Origin: Drosophila miranda
Taxonomy: Eukaryota > Arthropoda > Insecta > Diptera > Drosophilidae
DNA length: 64,000 nt
Assembly: GCF_003369915.1 (NCBI RefSeq)
Contig: NW_022881603.1
Coordinates: forward strand, 19,279,515 to 19,343,514
Reading direction: 5' to 3'
Shown here piece after piece: positions 9,638-20,960 of the stretch. The first letter of the stretch is position 1. Every line of letters begins with the position of its first letter. The translations under genes were made by a program, and so were the position numbers. The notes under the pieces are model-generated. The model did not search any database. It saw only the letters and a list, made by a program, of their open reading frames with translations, and had not been told where the DNA came from.

Positions 9638-10249
9638 CTTCGCTTTCAGTAACCTATTCTCTGCAAAACAACCAGCCCGGTTCAATAAAAATTTTGAAAG
9701 AAAAAATAATATAATAGAACACGGTAGCTAGCAGTGTGACCGCGGACTTATCGATCCGTCAGAAATCTATCAAAACATACCGTCTCATTTCAAAAATATA
9801 CCGTAAATATACTGACGAATTCAAGTTCTATTTTACATATTCCTCGTTTTTCATCTTCCGTTGAATAATGCTGCCTAACTAAAATCTTTAGTTCTGCCCA
9901 CATAATTTTATCCGATTAATGAATCAATTTTCTACTTAACTGGTTTATTCTAAATACTGGCTTTTATTGAATTTTGCGTAAAAAAAGGTTATAGCGAAAT
10001 TGGTCACACAAAAAATCGAAAGGGGATAGTCGTTCCAATTGCTCAATTTCTTTATTCCCTTGAATAATTCTGGCTAACTAAAATCCTTAGTTCTGCCCAC
10101 ATAACTTAAGGTTGTTAATGAATACATTTTCCTCAAGATTGACTAGTTTTTATTCCTTGCTTTTATTGTATTTTGGCTAAAACAAGGCTTAAACAAAATA
10201 GTTCAACAAAAAAACAGTCGCATAGTTGCTGGTATTTTTCCGATTATCT
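9638..10249 (-). promoter_or_regulatory. Duplicated gene A promoter region, copy 1
   Basis: Carries the first-exon end and promoter of snoRNA host gene A without the rest of the gene. Ohler motif 1 (AGTGTGACC on +, GGTCACACT on -) lies at 9733-9741 and DRE-like TATCGAT at 9749-9755. It points left, antisense into ORF1. The upstream part contains a diverged tandem duplication (9861-9991 and 10060-10192). Confidence 0.65.
9861..10192. repeat. Diverged tandem duplication upstream of gene A promoter
   Basis: Two units of about 130 nt share TTGAATAAT.CTG.CTAACTAAAATC and the downstream TAGTTCTGCCCACATAA, then differ by many substitutions. This is much older than the array itself. The same pair recurs near 24.2, 46.1 and 49.3 kb. 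Confidence 0.75.
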
Positions 10250-10287
10250 ATCGTAGTGATCAGACGTGTTTTTGTTTTGCGCTCCGC
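10250..10287 (+). mobile_element. LINE 5' end, copy 2 (cut by ISY copy 3)
   Basis: Starts at 'atcgtagtgatc' with the DPE-like AGACGTG at 10262-10268. It continues after the ISY at 11406. Confidence 0.65.
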
Positions 10288-11405
10288 ATTTTTATACCCG
10301 TTACTCAAAATGAGTATTGGGGTATATTAGATTTGTGGTGAAAATGGATGTGTGTAACGTCCAGAAGGAATCGTTTCCGACCCCATAAAGTATATATATT
10401 CTTGATCATAATCAATAGCCGAGTCGATTGAGCCATGTCTGTCTGTCCGTCCGTCCGTCCGTCCGTCTGTCCGTCTGTCCGTCCCCTTCATCCCCAAATG
10501 CTCAAAGACTATAAGAGCTAGAGCAACGATGTTTTGGATCCAGACTTCTGTGATATGTCACTGCTACAAAACTATTTCAAAACTTCGCCCCGCCCACTTC
10601 CACCCCCACAAAGGACGAAAATCTGTGGCATCCACATTTTTAAAGGTACGATAAACCCAAAAACGCAGAATCGTAGAGAATGACCATATCTTTTAGACTG
10701 CAGAATCTGAATTGGATATTATTATTATAGCCAGCATCAAGAAAACAATTTCATTTTTTCTCGCCCTGTCTCTCTCTAACACACACGTAGCATAGGCGGC
10801 TTTGCTTAGAGTAAAACATTAGCGCCTAAATCTCAGAGACTAAAAAAGCTAGGGCAACCAAATTTGGTATCCAGACTCCTAATATATCGTACCGAGACGA
10901 GTTTGTTTCAAAATTTCGCCACACCCCCTTCCGCCGCGGCAAAGGACGAAGATCTGGGGATATTCACAAATCTCAAAGACTATTAACGCTAGAGTAACCA
11001 AATTTAGTATCCGCACTCCTGTTAGATCTCACTATAAAACGTATATCTCAAAATTTCGCCCCACCCCCTTCCGCCTACACAAAGGACGAAAATCTGTTGC
11101 ATGCACAATATTGCAGATTCGAGAAAACTAAAAACGCAGAATCATAGATAACGACCATATCTATCTGATTGCTGAATCTGGATCAGATCAGATCATTTTT
11201 ATAGCCAAAGGAAACAAATCAATTTGCAGTGGCTACGCAGCGCGTGACGTCACGCTCAGACTGATTTTCTGTCTCTCTCGCACGCACTCTTTGTCGTGTC
11301 GTTTAATATTAGTGACGTCTGCCGGAGGGGAGCCATACTGACTTAGTATCGGGTATAACTGTAGAGTTGCGGTGTCCGCAGCAACTCACAACGTTCCCCC
11401 TCGTT
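10288..11405 (+). mobile_element. ISY-like element, copy 3 (type I)
   Basis: Type I subfamily: CCCGTTACTC start, aaaGGTACGATAAACCC module, CTAACACACACGTAGCATAGGCGG and TTCCGCCGCGGCAAAGG. It is inserted within the LINE 5' UTR. Confidence 0.85.
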
Positions 11406-11868
11406 TCCTTTTGTTTTGAATAAACAGCCGGTGTTTTCCTAACTAAATTCTAATTATACTTTCTAACCAGACAACAATCTGGAAACCTATTCATTTACGC
11501 GAGTGCATGCCTTTTGATTTGTGTTAAAACATTATTTAACTTTTTATTTTTCGGCGTCGGCTTGTGCTTGTGCTTGTGTTTGTGTTGTTGCAGTGAGTGA
11601 GTACGCATAACATTGCATTGCAGTCCGCTCTCGTATGGTAGCTTTTGTTGTTTTATCACTCTCTCGCTATAACCTCAACTTTAATAACTGTTCTTTCTCT
11701 CTCGCTCTTTAAACTTTCTGAGCAATAGCGCTCTCTGCTTAGTAGCTCTCGCTATAACCGCTCTCCACTCTGCTCTCTTTTTTTACCAATTCCGCTTTGA
11801 GCGTTGTCTGGCACATTGGTCTGATACCAATTTGTTTTGCAAATAATAGTAAATAAATAAATAATAAA
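11406..11868 (+). mobile_element. LINE 5' UTR, copy 2, right of ISY
   Basis: Matches 8170-8638, with a slightly shorter AT-rich leader before the ORF1 ATG. Confidence 0.7.
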
Positions 11869-11983
11869 ATGGAATACGCTGTGGTCTGTGCCAAAAAAAG
11901 CTGTAAGAAGCAGATCACCCACGATCAGCCGAATGTCCCCTGCTGGCTCTGCGACAGCGTAGTGCACGCAAAATGCGTTGGTT
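11869..11983 (+). pseudogene. LINE ORF1 fragment fused to ISY, copy A
   Basis: The first 37 codons of ORF1, up to VVHAKCVGFG, then a short filler and internal ISY sequence; the zinc finger is cut in half. The frame reads on into ISY by chance to about 12147. The filler GGTTTTGGATCAAAACATC (11980-11998) resembles ISY in both orientations, suggesting templated joining. Confidence 0.8.
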
Positions 11984-12813
11984 TTGGATCAAAACATCAG
12001 AGCAACGATGTTTTGGATCCAGACTTCTGTGATATGTCACTGCTACAAAACTATTTCAAAACTTCGCCCCGCCCACTTCCGCCCCCACAAAGGACGAAAA
12101 TCTGTGGCATCCACATTTTTAAAGGTACGATAAACCCAAAAACGTAGAATTGTAGAGAATGACCATATCTTTAAGACTGCGGAATCTGAATTGTATCGTA
12201 TCATTATTATAGCCAGCATCAAGAAAACAATTTCATTTTTTCTCGCCCTGTCTCTCTCTAACACACACGTAGCATAGGCGGCTTTGCTTAGAGTAAAACA
12301 TTAGCGCCTAGATCTCAGAGACTACAAAAGCTAGAGCAACCAAATTTGGTATCCACACTCCTAATATATCGGACCGAGACGAGTTTGTTTCAAAATTTCG
12401 CCACACCCCCTTCCGCCCCCGCAAAGGACGAAAATCTGGGGAGGCTAGAGTAACCAAATTTGGTATCCTCACTCCTGTTAGATCTTACTATAAAACGTGT
12501 ATCTCAAAATTTCGCCCCACCCCCTTCCGCCCACACAAAGGACGAAAATCATAGATAATGACCATATCTATCAGATTGCTGAATCTGGATCAGATCAGAT
12601 CATTTTTATAGCCAATAGGAAAAAATCAATTTGCAGTGGCTACGCAGCGCCCGACGTCACGCTCAGACTGATTTTCTGTCTCTCTCGCACGCACTTTTTG
12701 TCATGTCGTTTAATATTAGCGGCGTCTGCCGGAGGAGACCCATACTGACTTAGTATCGGGTATAACCGTAGAGTTGCGGTGTCCGCAGCAACTCACAACG
12801 TTCCCCCTCGTTT
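11984..12813 (+). mobile_element. ISY-like element, copy 4 (5'-truncated, type I)
   Basis: Begins inside the element at AGCAACGATGTTTTGGATCC and runs to the normal 3' end. It lacks one internal module (GGGGAGGCTAGAG junction). Confidence 0.85.
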
Positions 12814-13527
12814 TAATTATCTTATTGCCCTAGCTTATACTCGACCCTTAAATATATATAATTTTCTTTCTACCCATGTATTTAGCTTTAGGCCCTATCG
12901 TTAAAAATAAATATTGTTAATGATTTGGAAATGATTTGTTAGAAGATTTTTGTTTAGGAGCCATGCAGGGATCGATGAGGGAGAGTGGAGTATGACCCCA
13001 GGCGAGTAAAGGGATCATCCATAAGCCATATTTTCTCCGGAATTAGGATGATCTAAATTGCGAGGGCCATGGCTGTTGCATCCAACACCAGCACAGCTAC
13101 CGGTCCGTTCGGATATGCATGGCGCAAGCCAACTTCCCTTTGCCCTTAATTCCTTTGTCCCTTCTAATTCCCCCAGCCTCCTCAGCCTCCTTCCCCAACC
13201 CCCTGACACTAGTCATACGGTCATACGCAGGGTAATGCACGCGAACAAAAATAATAAGATAAGGCATCGACGCGAGCACGTAAAGGAAAGACCAGTATAG
13301 GAACCCCCCCATACTACCGACCATACAGCCGGAGCCAGCGCGTGCACCAGTCCTGCCCGATACGCCCCCGACCAGCTCGAGTGGCACCGCCACACACAAC
13401 AATCGTTGTATGTGATATGCTACATTTATCTTATTTTGGCGCCCAACGTGGGGCCCGATCCGGCCTGCCCCATTTAAAGAAATACCTTGGTCAAAAGTAA
13501 CACCTGACTTTTATCCGTGCTAGACCG
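12814..13527 (+). mobile_element. LTR retrotransposon fragment: LTR plus tRNA-Lys-type primer binding site, copy 1
   Basis: TGGCGCCCAACGTGGGGC at 13437-13454 equals the classic 18-nt tRNA-Lys(1,2)-type primer binding site used by gypsy-like retroelements. The preceding 620 nt is therefore the LTR (or its 3' part), and the following 70 nt the start of the leader. No gag, pol or env is present. The left LTR border against the ISY is not certain: there is no clear TG or AGT terminus, only 'aattatcttatt'. Confidence 0.7.
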
Positions 13528-14508
13528 TTTTTATACCCGATACTCAAAATGAGTATTGGGGTATATTAGATTTGTGGTAAAAGTGGATGTGTGTAACGTC
13601 CAGAAGGAATCGTTTCCGACCCCATAAAGTATATATATTCTTGATCAGCATCAATAGCCGAGTCGATTGAGCCATGTCTGTCTGTCTGTCTGTCCGTCTG
13701 TCCGTCTGTCCGTCTGTCCGTCCGTCCGTCTTCAGCGCCTAGTGCTCAAAGACTATAAGAGCTAGAGCAACGATGTTTTGTATCCAGACTTCTGTGATAT
13801 GTCACTGCTACAAAAATATTTCAAAACTTCGCCCCGCCCACTTCCGCCCCCACAAAGGACGAAAATCTGTGGCATTTACATTTTTAAAGATACGATAAAA
13901 CCAAAAACGCAGAATCGTAGAGGATGACTATATGTTCTAGAGGGTAAAATCTCAACCAGATCGTATAATTATTATAGCCAGAATCAAGAAAACAATTTCA
14001 TTCTTTCTCGCTCTGTCTCTAACACACAGGTTTCATTGTCGGTTTTGCCAATTGCAAAATATGAGTTCAAGGATCTCAGAACCTATAAGAGCCAGAGCAA
14101 CCAAATTTGGTATCCACACTCCTGTGATATCGGACCTTGACCGTTTCGTGTCCAAATTTTGCCACACCCCTTTCCGCCCCCACAAAGGACGAAAATCTGT
14201 TGCATCCACAATATTGCAGATTCGAGAAAACTAAAAACGCAGAATCATAGATAATGACCATACCTATTAGATTCCTGAATCCGGATCAGATCGGATCATT
14301 TTTGTAGCCAAAAGCAAGAAATCAATTTGCAGGGGCTACGCAGCATCCGACGACACGCTCAGACTGATTTTCTGTCTCTCTCGCACGCACTCTTTGTCGT
14401 GTCGTTTAATATTAGCGGCGTCTGCCGGAGGAGAGCCATACTGACTTAGTATCGGGTATAACTGTAGAGTTGCGGTGTCCGCAGCAACTCACAACGTTCC
14501 CCCTCGTT
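13528..14508 (+). mobile_element. ISY-like element, copy 5 (short GA tract)
   Basis: Type II, lacking one accaaatttggtatcc module. The CT tract at 14001-14026 reads CTCTGTCTCTAACACACAGG, 4 nt shorter than in most copies. Confidence 0.85.
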
Positions 14509-16252
14509 TTCATTATTTCTTTTATATTTGCTACGTTTTTTTCTCTCACTTTATCTTCTTTTGCGTTTAGTTTCTGGCTTTCAGCCCAATTTAATAGTTT
14601 TTCGATTTGTTGAAAAGCAAATGCCAGCCAGAGCACAGAAAATAAATTGTCACAAAAATACTAGTCAACTCCTCTCGTTCTTGTTCTGTTCGCCGCAAAA
14701 ACCGCCGGGCAATACGGGCCGGGCAGGCATTACGACAAAGTTTCCTCCAGGACACACTCGAACCAGAAACAGAACCAGAAGCTCGAGACGGCGACAGACT
14801 CCTTGGCCTTATCTTTATCAGTTTCGGGGAGGCGAGTGAAAAGCACAGCGATGTCCTTGTCGTCACATATCGAGTGCAAAAAGTTCGACGACTGCCCAAT
14901 TGCTGCACTTTTCCATTGCTCGCTCCCCTCCCCCTCCCCGTCCTGGACTGAAGGACTGGAGTCAAGCTGTAAATAACTTCAGATTGAAGAAGAAATGGAA
15001 AATTTTCAATTGAATTCATTGCGTTTTGATTGCACACACACACGTGCACATCCACCCACAAGATAATTATCAACTTAGTAAAAAAATAACCAACTGTCTT
15101 TTTTAAATGTCCCATAAAATCTCATAAAAGCGCATAAATGCCTCTATGGTTGTAAATATGCTCGTTCTGGTCTCGGGCCCGACATGCACTCAATGAGTGA
15201 AATGTGTGCACAATGTTGAAAATAGATGTGACACTCATCCCCCGCCCCCCGAAAGTGGGGTTGTGTCTTCGACTTCCTTCTCCATCTCGTGCCTGCCGCT
15301 GCGGCTGCCTGCTCCTGATGGTATTGTTGCTGCTCATACGGCTGGCAGGGCATGTAGTGCTGGGTTGTACAACTTCCGCTTATATGGCCAACACAACAGC
15401 ATGATAAATTGATGGCTGCCAGCGCGGTGCTTTAAAAATGCAAAGAAGGCCGACTACCCAGAGGAAAGTGAGTGCGTGCGTGCGAAGGGGTTGAGTGTTC
15501 GGAGTAACCTTTTAGCTTCCAAGTCCTCTGCACCGAATGGAACCCACAAACGTGACCTATAATCTGAAAATTGCATTAAAACGTAATTCCATTAAAATGT
15601 AATCAAAAATTTAAGTTAATCACCGGCCGAATCTCATAGCAACCAGCTTTTATTCTCGCATGAGCGTTGCCAGACATTGAAGAAAAGGATACACATTGTA
15701 CTCTACATGTCATATATAAATACACCAACTGGCTATGAAATGACGCCGTTGAATCAAACATTAGGTGCCGCCAGGTTCAGGTTCAGATTTAGATTTCGCG
15801 TAACCATTTAAAATGTATTAATATAATAAAAAGACCGATGCAACCAGCGTCCCAAAAAAAAACAGTGCCAACGGCACTTAGCAGAAAAAAATCTTTCCCC
15901 CACAATAGGCCAAATCTCAATTCCTTCAATATATAGCAGATTATTATATTTGATTTTCAATTTACTTTTATTTTATGCATTTTATTCTCGAACAAAACAA
16001 CCTGGAAGAGAGAGATAACATAATTAACACATTGATTTGGAAACTAATTCAAGTTCTTAATGGAAATGAATAATCAGTTGGGGAAAGAAGACAAAATCAG
16101 CATGATGTTTGAGATTCTAAGAAGAAAAAACCACTAAGGGCTTCTTCATCATTTCAAAAGAGCAACATGAATACTTTAAGCACAATATACCTCTGTTGTT
16201 ATAATGATCGGAAAAGGTATTTTCCTGTTGGCTGGTGGCTACGCCCACAAAC
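14509..16252. other. Segment Q, copy 1 (amplified host DNA)
   Basis: 1.75 kb of host-like DNA with no known repeat signature. It holds a minus-strand Q-rich stretch (QHYMPCQPYEQQQYHQEQAA, around 15290-15355) and a 174-codon open frame, but both are broken by indels in other copies, so I do not call a gene. Near the right end there is a low-confidence box C/D candidate on the minus strand (C AUGAUGA at 16146-16152, D CUGA at 16097-16100). The block ends in GTACTAA (16253-16259 region), foldback site I. Confidence 0.6.
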
Positions 16253-16259
16253 GTACTAA

Positions 16260-17159
16260 CAAAGACTATACAATACCAAGATGTTGCATGAGCGACCAAA
16301 AAGCTGTTCTATGGCGGGTCCTAACATTAGGACCCAAAAGGCACGAGGGAGCGCGCGGGGTTTCAATTCCCTTTTCGCCTGTACTTCGTCTCTACCGCGA
16401 CCCCGCTGCCCATCGGTTTCGTCTGTTCGGCAATGCCTTCACCAGCAACGAAATAATTCTGGACTCTAATTCGAGCCTCAGCACCGTCGAAGCGGTGATC
16501 GCGGATCGCCGATGTCTTTGGAGCGGCACAGTGGGACGCATGAGGAACAAATGCTTTTTCAATTTTCGTTTGACGCTTCATGGTACGGACGCGCGGGGCT
16601 AGTACTTCAATTCTCTTTTACGCTACCTTCGCCTGCCTCGGTCAGCACGAGCTCGAGCCAACCCAGAAATATGCTTGTAGTTGTGTATATGTGTGTATGT
16701 CCTACGTCGGCACGGCCATAAACCGGTTTCGCCCGCAGCATATACGGCTTTTAGCTTCACACACAAGCGCATTGAAAGCATGTCAGTGTCTGCGTGCCGA
16801 AACCGTAGGGCAGCGTGGTCGCTGATGTCTTTGGCGCGGCACAGTGGGGACTCAGCCGAAATAGTCAAACAATTGTATGAGTGCTTTAGATAAATTTAAT
16901 GTACGCATCTAATAGAGAATTTTCCAATCGAATTTTCAAGATAGTTTTAGTTTAGGAGATATAAGCACTCAAAGTTTAACATTTTTGTTAACATTTTGCC
17001 GAACAGACAAAACCGATGGGCAGCGGGGTCGCGGTAGAGACGAAGTACAGGCGAAAAGGGAATTGAAACCCCGCGCGCCTTTTGGGTCCTAATGTTAGGA
17101 CACGCCATAGAACAGCTTTTTGGTCGCTCATGCGACATCTTGGTATTGTATAGTCTTTG
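16260..17159. mobile_element. Foldback TIR element, copy 3 (site I left, site II right)
   Basis: The left end is at GTACTAA (16253-16259), the right end at GTAACAT (17160-17166). The left arm is joined to an inner arm at CAGTGGGAC|GCATGAGG. About 130 nt of the right arm is missing (ATTTTTGTTAACATTTTGCCG junction). Confidence 0.75.
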
Positions 17160-17185
17160 GTAACATGCAAATAATTGTAATTGTT

Positions 17186-17289
17186 GAGCGTTTTATGTTC
17201 AGACAGGGAAAAGTGAACAGCATGGTTGTTTAGGTTTCTACTCAGAAGAGGGAATCCTGAGTTAGGATATTCATCAAAATAAAACGCTT
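17186..17289 (-). ncRNA. Box C/D unit d in gene B T1
   Basis: Boxes intact. The outermost stem pair is lost (GAGCG for AAGCG on +), leaving 10 bp. Confidence 0.7.
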
Positions 17290-17660
17290 CGCAAAAAACC
17301 ATCTAAATTAAGTTTCCAAAACTTGACCTTATATATTCTGCTGAATCTGATCAACTGGTGTAGAGCAAATCATCGGAGCTTCAATTATTTATCAATTAAT
17401 ATGATTTGCTATAGCGGAAAGTCAGAAGCTGATTTGACGACAATATCAGCTTCGAAAAGGTTGTAACATGTGGGATTCTAATGAACTATACTGAAGTAAC
17501 ATCATTTAAAGAGTTTAAGGTAAAACAAATGAGTAGAAAACCTACCAGCACAAGCAATGCAATACTTTGAAGTCTTCAGGTACTAAAAGTACAAATGAAT
17601 ACTCAATTTAATAAAATATCACTAGAATATATACATAGTTTACGTTGATTTGAAAGATAA

Positions 17661-17727
17661 TCAGTTGCAATAATTGCAGCCATGGAGATTTAAATCAATA
17701 AAATCATACGGTAATTACTATCATCAC
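17661..17727 (-). ncRNA. Box C/D unit a1 in gene B T1
   Basis: C box GUGAUGA at 17721-17727, D box at 17661-17664; the guide region is unchanged. Confidence 0.6.
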
Positions 17728-17903
17728 ATAAAAGTTGTATGTATATTTTGCTCAACGCTTTTTAAACTTACCCAAAACGCACATCTGACAGATAGAATAC
17801 GATTGAAGTGCGGCTGATCAAGAAATGCACCTAAAAAAAATAAACAAATAATCCAGGTTATTTTCCATTTTCGGTTTTGTATTAAATCAGAAAAGGTTTA
17901 TTT

Positions 17904-18990
17904 GTATACCCGATACTCAAAATGAGTATTGGGGTATATTAGATTTGTGGTAAAAGTGGATGTGTGTAACGTCCAGAAGGAATCGTTTCCGATCCCATAA
18001 AGTATATATATTCTTGACCAGCATCAATAGCCGAGTCGATTGAGCCCTGTCTGTCTGTCCGTCTGTCCGTCCCCTTCAGCGCCTAGTGCTCAAAGACTAT
18101 AAGAGCTAGAGCAACGATATTTTGGATCCAGACTTCTGTGATATGTCACTGCTACAAAAATATTTCAAAACTTCGCCCCGCCCACTTCCGCCCCCACAAA
18201 GGTCGAAAATCTGTGGCATCCACATTTTTAAAGATACGATAAAACCAAAAACGCAGAATCGGTGAGGATGACCATATCTTCTACAGTGCAAAATCTGAAC
18301 CAGATCGTATAATGATTATAGCCAGAATCAAGAAAACAATTTCATTCTTTCTCGCTCTGTCTCTCTCTAACACACAGAGTTCATGGTCGGTTTTGTCAAT
18401 TGCAAAATATGAGTTCAAGGATCTCAGAACCTATAAGAGCCAGATCAACCAAATTTGGTATCCACACTCCTGTGATATCGGACCTTGACCGTTTCGTGTC
18501 CAAATTTCGCCACACCCCCTTCCGCCCCCGCAAAGGACGAAAATCTGGGGCATCCACAAATCTCAGAGACTATTAAGGCTAGAGTAACCAAATTTGGTAT
18601 CCGCACTTCTGTTAGATCTCACTATAAAACGTATATCTCAGAATTTCGCCCCACCCCCTTCCGCCTCCACAAAAGACGAAAATCTGTTGCATCCACAATA
18701 TTGCACATTCGAGAAAACTAAAAACGCAAAATCATAGATAATGACCATATCTATTAGATTGCTGAATCTGGATCAGATCGGATCATTTTTGTAGCCAAAA
18801 GCAAGAAATCAATTTGCAGTGGCTACGCAGCGCCCGACGTCACGCTCAGACTGATTTCTGTCTCGCACGCACTCTTTGTCGTGTCGTTTAATATTAGCGG
18901 CGTCTGCCGGAGGAGAGCCATACTGACTAAGTATCGGGTATAAATGTAGAGTTGCGGTCTCCGCAGCAACTCACAACGTTCCCCCTCGTT
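17904..18990 (+). mobile_element. ISY-like element, copy 6
   Basis: Type II, near full length, with the long CT tract (CTCTGTCTCTCTCTAACACA). It is the counterpart of copy 1 but without copy 1's 62-nt deletion. Confidence 0.85.
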
Positions 18991-19051
18991 TTATTTGCAG
19001 ATATGTTACCTTACGATCAGGGATCGGCACATATTCACATTTTGTTAGTAC
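18991..19051. other. Host flank of foldback site I (inverted), copy 2
   Basis: Same 60 nt as 4693-4752. Confidence 0.7.
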
Positions 19052-19736
19052 CAAAGACTATACAATACCAAGATGTTGCATGAGGAACAAACGCTTTTTC
19101 TATTTTCGTTTGACGCTTCATTGTACGGGCGCGCGGGGCTAGTACTTCAATTCTCTTTTACGCTACCTTCGCCTCCTAAATGCTACTCGGCTTCGTCAAT
19201 GCCTCGGTCAGCGTCGAGTCGGTGTGAAAGCATGTCAGTGGCTGCGTGCCGAAACCGTAGGGCAGCGTGGTCGCTGATGTCTTTGGCGCGGCACAGTGGG
19301 GACTCAGCCGAAATAGTCAAACAATTGTATGAGTGCTTTAGATAAATTTAATGTACGCATCTAATAGAGAATTTTCCAATCGAATTTTCAAGATAGTTTT
19401 AGTTTAGGAGATATAAGCACTCAAAGTTTAACATTTTTTCAGTGTGCAAATATTTATTGAACTCGTATTCACTAACTAATTTAGCAAGCTGAGACGGCCA
19501 AAGGTCCCACTGTGCCGCTCCAAAGACATCGGCGATCCGCGACCACCGCTTCGACGGTGCTGTTGCCGAACAGACGAAACCGATGGGCAGCGGGGTCGCG
19601 GTAGAGACGAAGTACAGGCGAAAAGGGAATTGAAACCCCGCGCGCTCCCTCGTGCCTTTTGGGTCCTAATGTTAGGACCCGCCATAGAACAGCTTTTTGG
19701 TCGCTCATGCGACATCTTGGTATTGTATAGTCTTTG
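19052..19736. mobile_element. Foldback TIR element, copy 4 (hybrid flanks)
   Basis: Same recombinant structure as copy 1, but the right arm keeps the 12-nt GCACGAGGGAGC-type insertion that copy 1 lacks. Confidence 0.75.
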
Positions 19737-19762
19737 GTAACATGCAAATAATTGTAATTGTT

Positions 19763-19866
19763 AAGCGTTTTATGTTCAGACAGGGAAAAGTGAACAGCAT
19801 GGTTGTTTAGGGTTCTACTCAGAAGAGGGAATCCTGAGTTAGGATATTCATCAAAATAAAACGCTT
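19763..19866 (-). ncRNA. Box C/D unit d in gene B copy 2
   Basis: 11-bp terminal stem, C, D' and D boxes all intact. Confidence 0.75.
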
Positions 19867-20258
19867 CGCAAAAAACCATCTAAATTAAGTTTCCAAAACT
19901 TGACCTTATATATTCTGCTGAATCTGATCAACTGGTGTAGAGCAAATCATCGGAGCTGCAATTATTTATCAATTAATATGATTTGCTATAGCGGAACGTC
20001 AGAAGCTGATTTGACGACAATATCAGCTTCGAAAACGTTGTAACATGTGGGATTCTAATGAACTATCTGAAGTAACATCATTTAAAGAGTTTAAGGTAAA
20101 ACAAATGAGTAGAAAACCTACCAGCACAAGCAATGCAATACTTTGAAGTCTTCAGGGTACTTCGGATAAAGGCAACACTGTAAAGAAGACATAAAAATTG
20201 CTATAAACATCACATATAAACTCGGTCTTCCCACCAATATGATGATGGTCTAGTTGAT

Positions 20259-20325
20259 TCAGGTAAATTTCTCCGCATTTTCTAATCAGTAGAACGCAAG
20301 TTAATAGATAAAAGGTATTCATCAT
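20259..20325 (-). ncRNA. Box C/D unit b in gene B copy 2
   Basis: Boxes intact; one substitution just outside the D' box (TCTAATCAG for TCTACTCAG on +). Confidence 0.6.
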
Positions 20326-20536
20326 GTAAATATTTAAACCAAGCTTTACAGACTGACGTATACGTATGTATATCTTACCTAGCTTCATGATCCTTATTTG
20401 TTCTATCTTTTCGATAGACCAGTTCGTAGTTCAGACGTCTTTCAACGGGGGTATACACTGCAAATTAAGGTAATTAAGAATCCTTTAGAATACAATATCA
20501 CTAGCATGGTAGTAATAGCATGAATTTCAAATACAA

Positions 20537-20602
20537 TCAGTTGCAATAATTGCAGCCATGGAGATTTAATCAAAAACATCATACGGTAATTACTTTCATC
20601 AT
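20537..20602 (-). ncRNA. Box C/D unit a2 in gene B copy 2
   Basis: C box 20596-20602, D box 20537-20540, unchanged guide. Confidence 0.6.
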
Positions 20603-20785
20603 AGTATTCAAAATTCATCAAATATTTGTATGTACTTATGCTGTTTACCTTCTATTTATGGTATGAATTGGGGTTCCTCCGTTGATCCAAATTACGGAGG
20701 ATCGTCACTAAAAGTACAAATAAATACTCAATTTAATAAAACATCACTAGAATATATACATAGTTTACGTTGATTTGAAAGATAA

Positions 20786-20852
20786 TCAGTTGCAATAATT
20801 GCAGCCATGGAGATTTAAATCAATAAAATCATACGGTAATTACTATCATCAC
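20786..20852 (-). ncRNA. Box C/D unit a1 in gene B copy 2
   Basis: C box 20846-20852, D box 20786-20789, unchanged guide. Confidence 0.6.
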
Positions 20853-20960
20853 ATAAAAGTTGTATGTATATTTTGTTCAACGCTTTTTAAACTTACCCAA
20901 AACGCACATCTGACAGATAGAATACGATTGAAGTGCGGCTGATCAAGAAATGCACCTAAA

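Larger units (their letters stand above)
17160..17903 (-). ncRNA. snoRNA host gene B, truncated copy T1
   Basis: Visible exons: 17772-17830 (exon 1), a fused 37-nt exon 17546-17582, and 17328-17378 (exon 5). An internal deletion removed exon 2, intron 2, exon 3, intron 3 and the start of exon 4, and with them units a2 and b. The break places the intron-1 acceptor GTACTTTTAG directly in front of the rest of exon 4, so the transcript should still splice. Unlike the full copies, about 70 nt of sequence upstream of exon 1 is kept before the ISY. Confidence 0.65.
19737..20960 (-). ncRNA. snoRNA host gene B, copy 2 (five exons)
   Basis: Exons 20897-20955, 20649-20707, 20379-20457, 20122-20177 and 19905-19955, all splice sites intact. 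It differs from copy 1 by single substitutions and one deleted base in intron 4 (GAACTATCTGAAG). The ISY again abuts exon 1. Confidence 0.7.

Noticed and set aside
14591..15115. 174-codon minus-strand frame in segment Q
   Set aside because: Broken or shortened in Q copies 3, 5 and 6 by indels, composition is low-complexity, and no family motif is visible.
19481..19879. Recurring frames containing KDYTIPRC and MSDQKAVLW in the foldback arms
   Set aside because: They span the insertion border, part of a snoRNA-like unit and inverted arms. Lengths change with every arm indel, and both strands are equally open. A chance frame is more likely than a gene.
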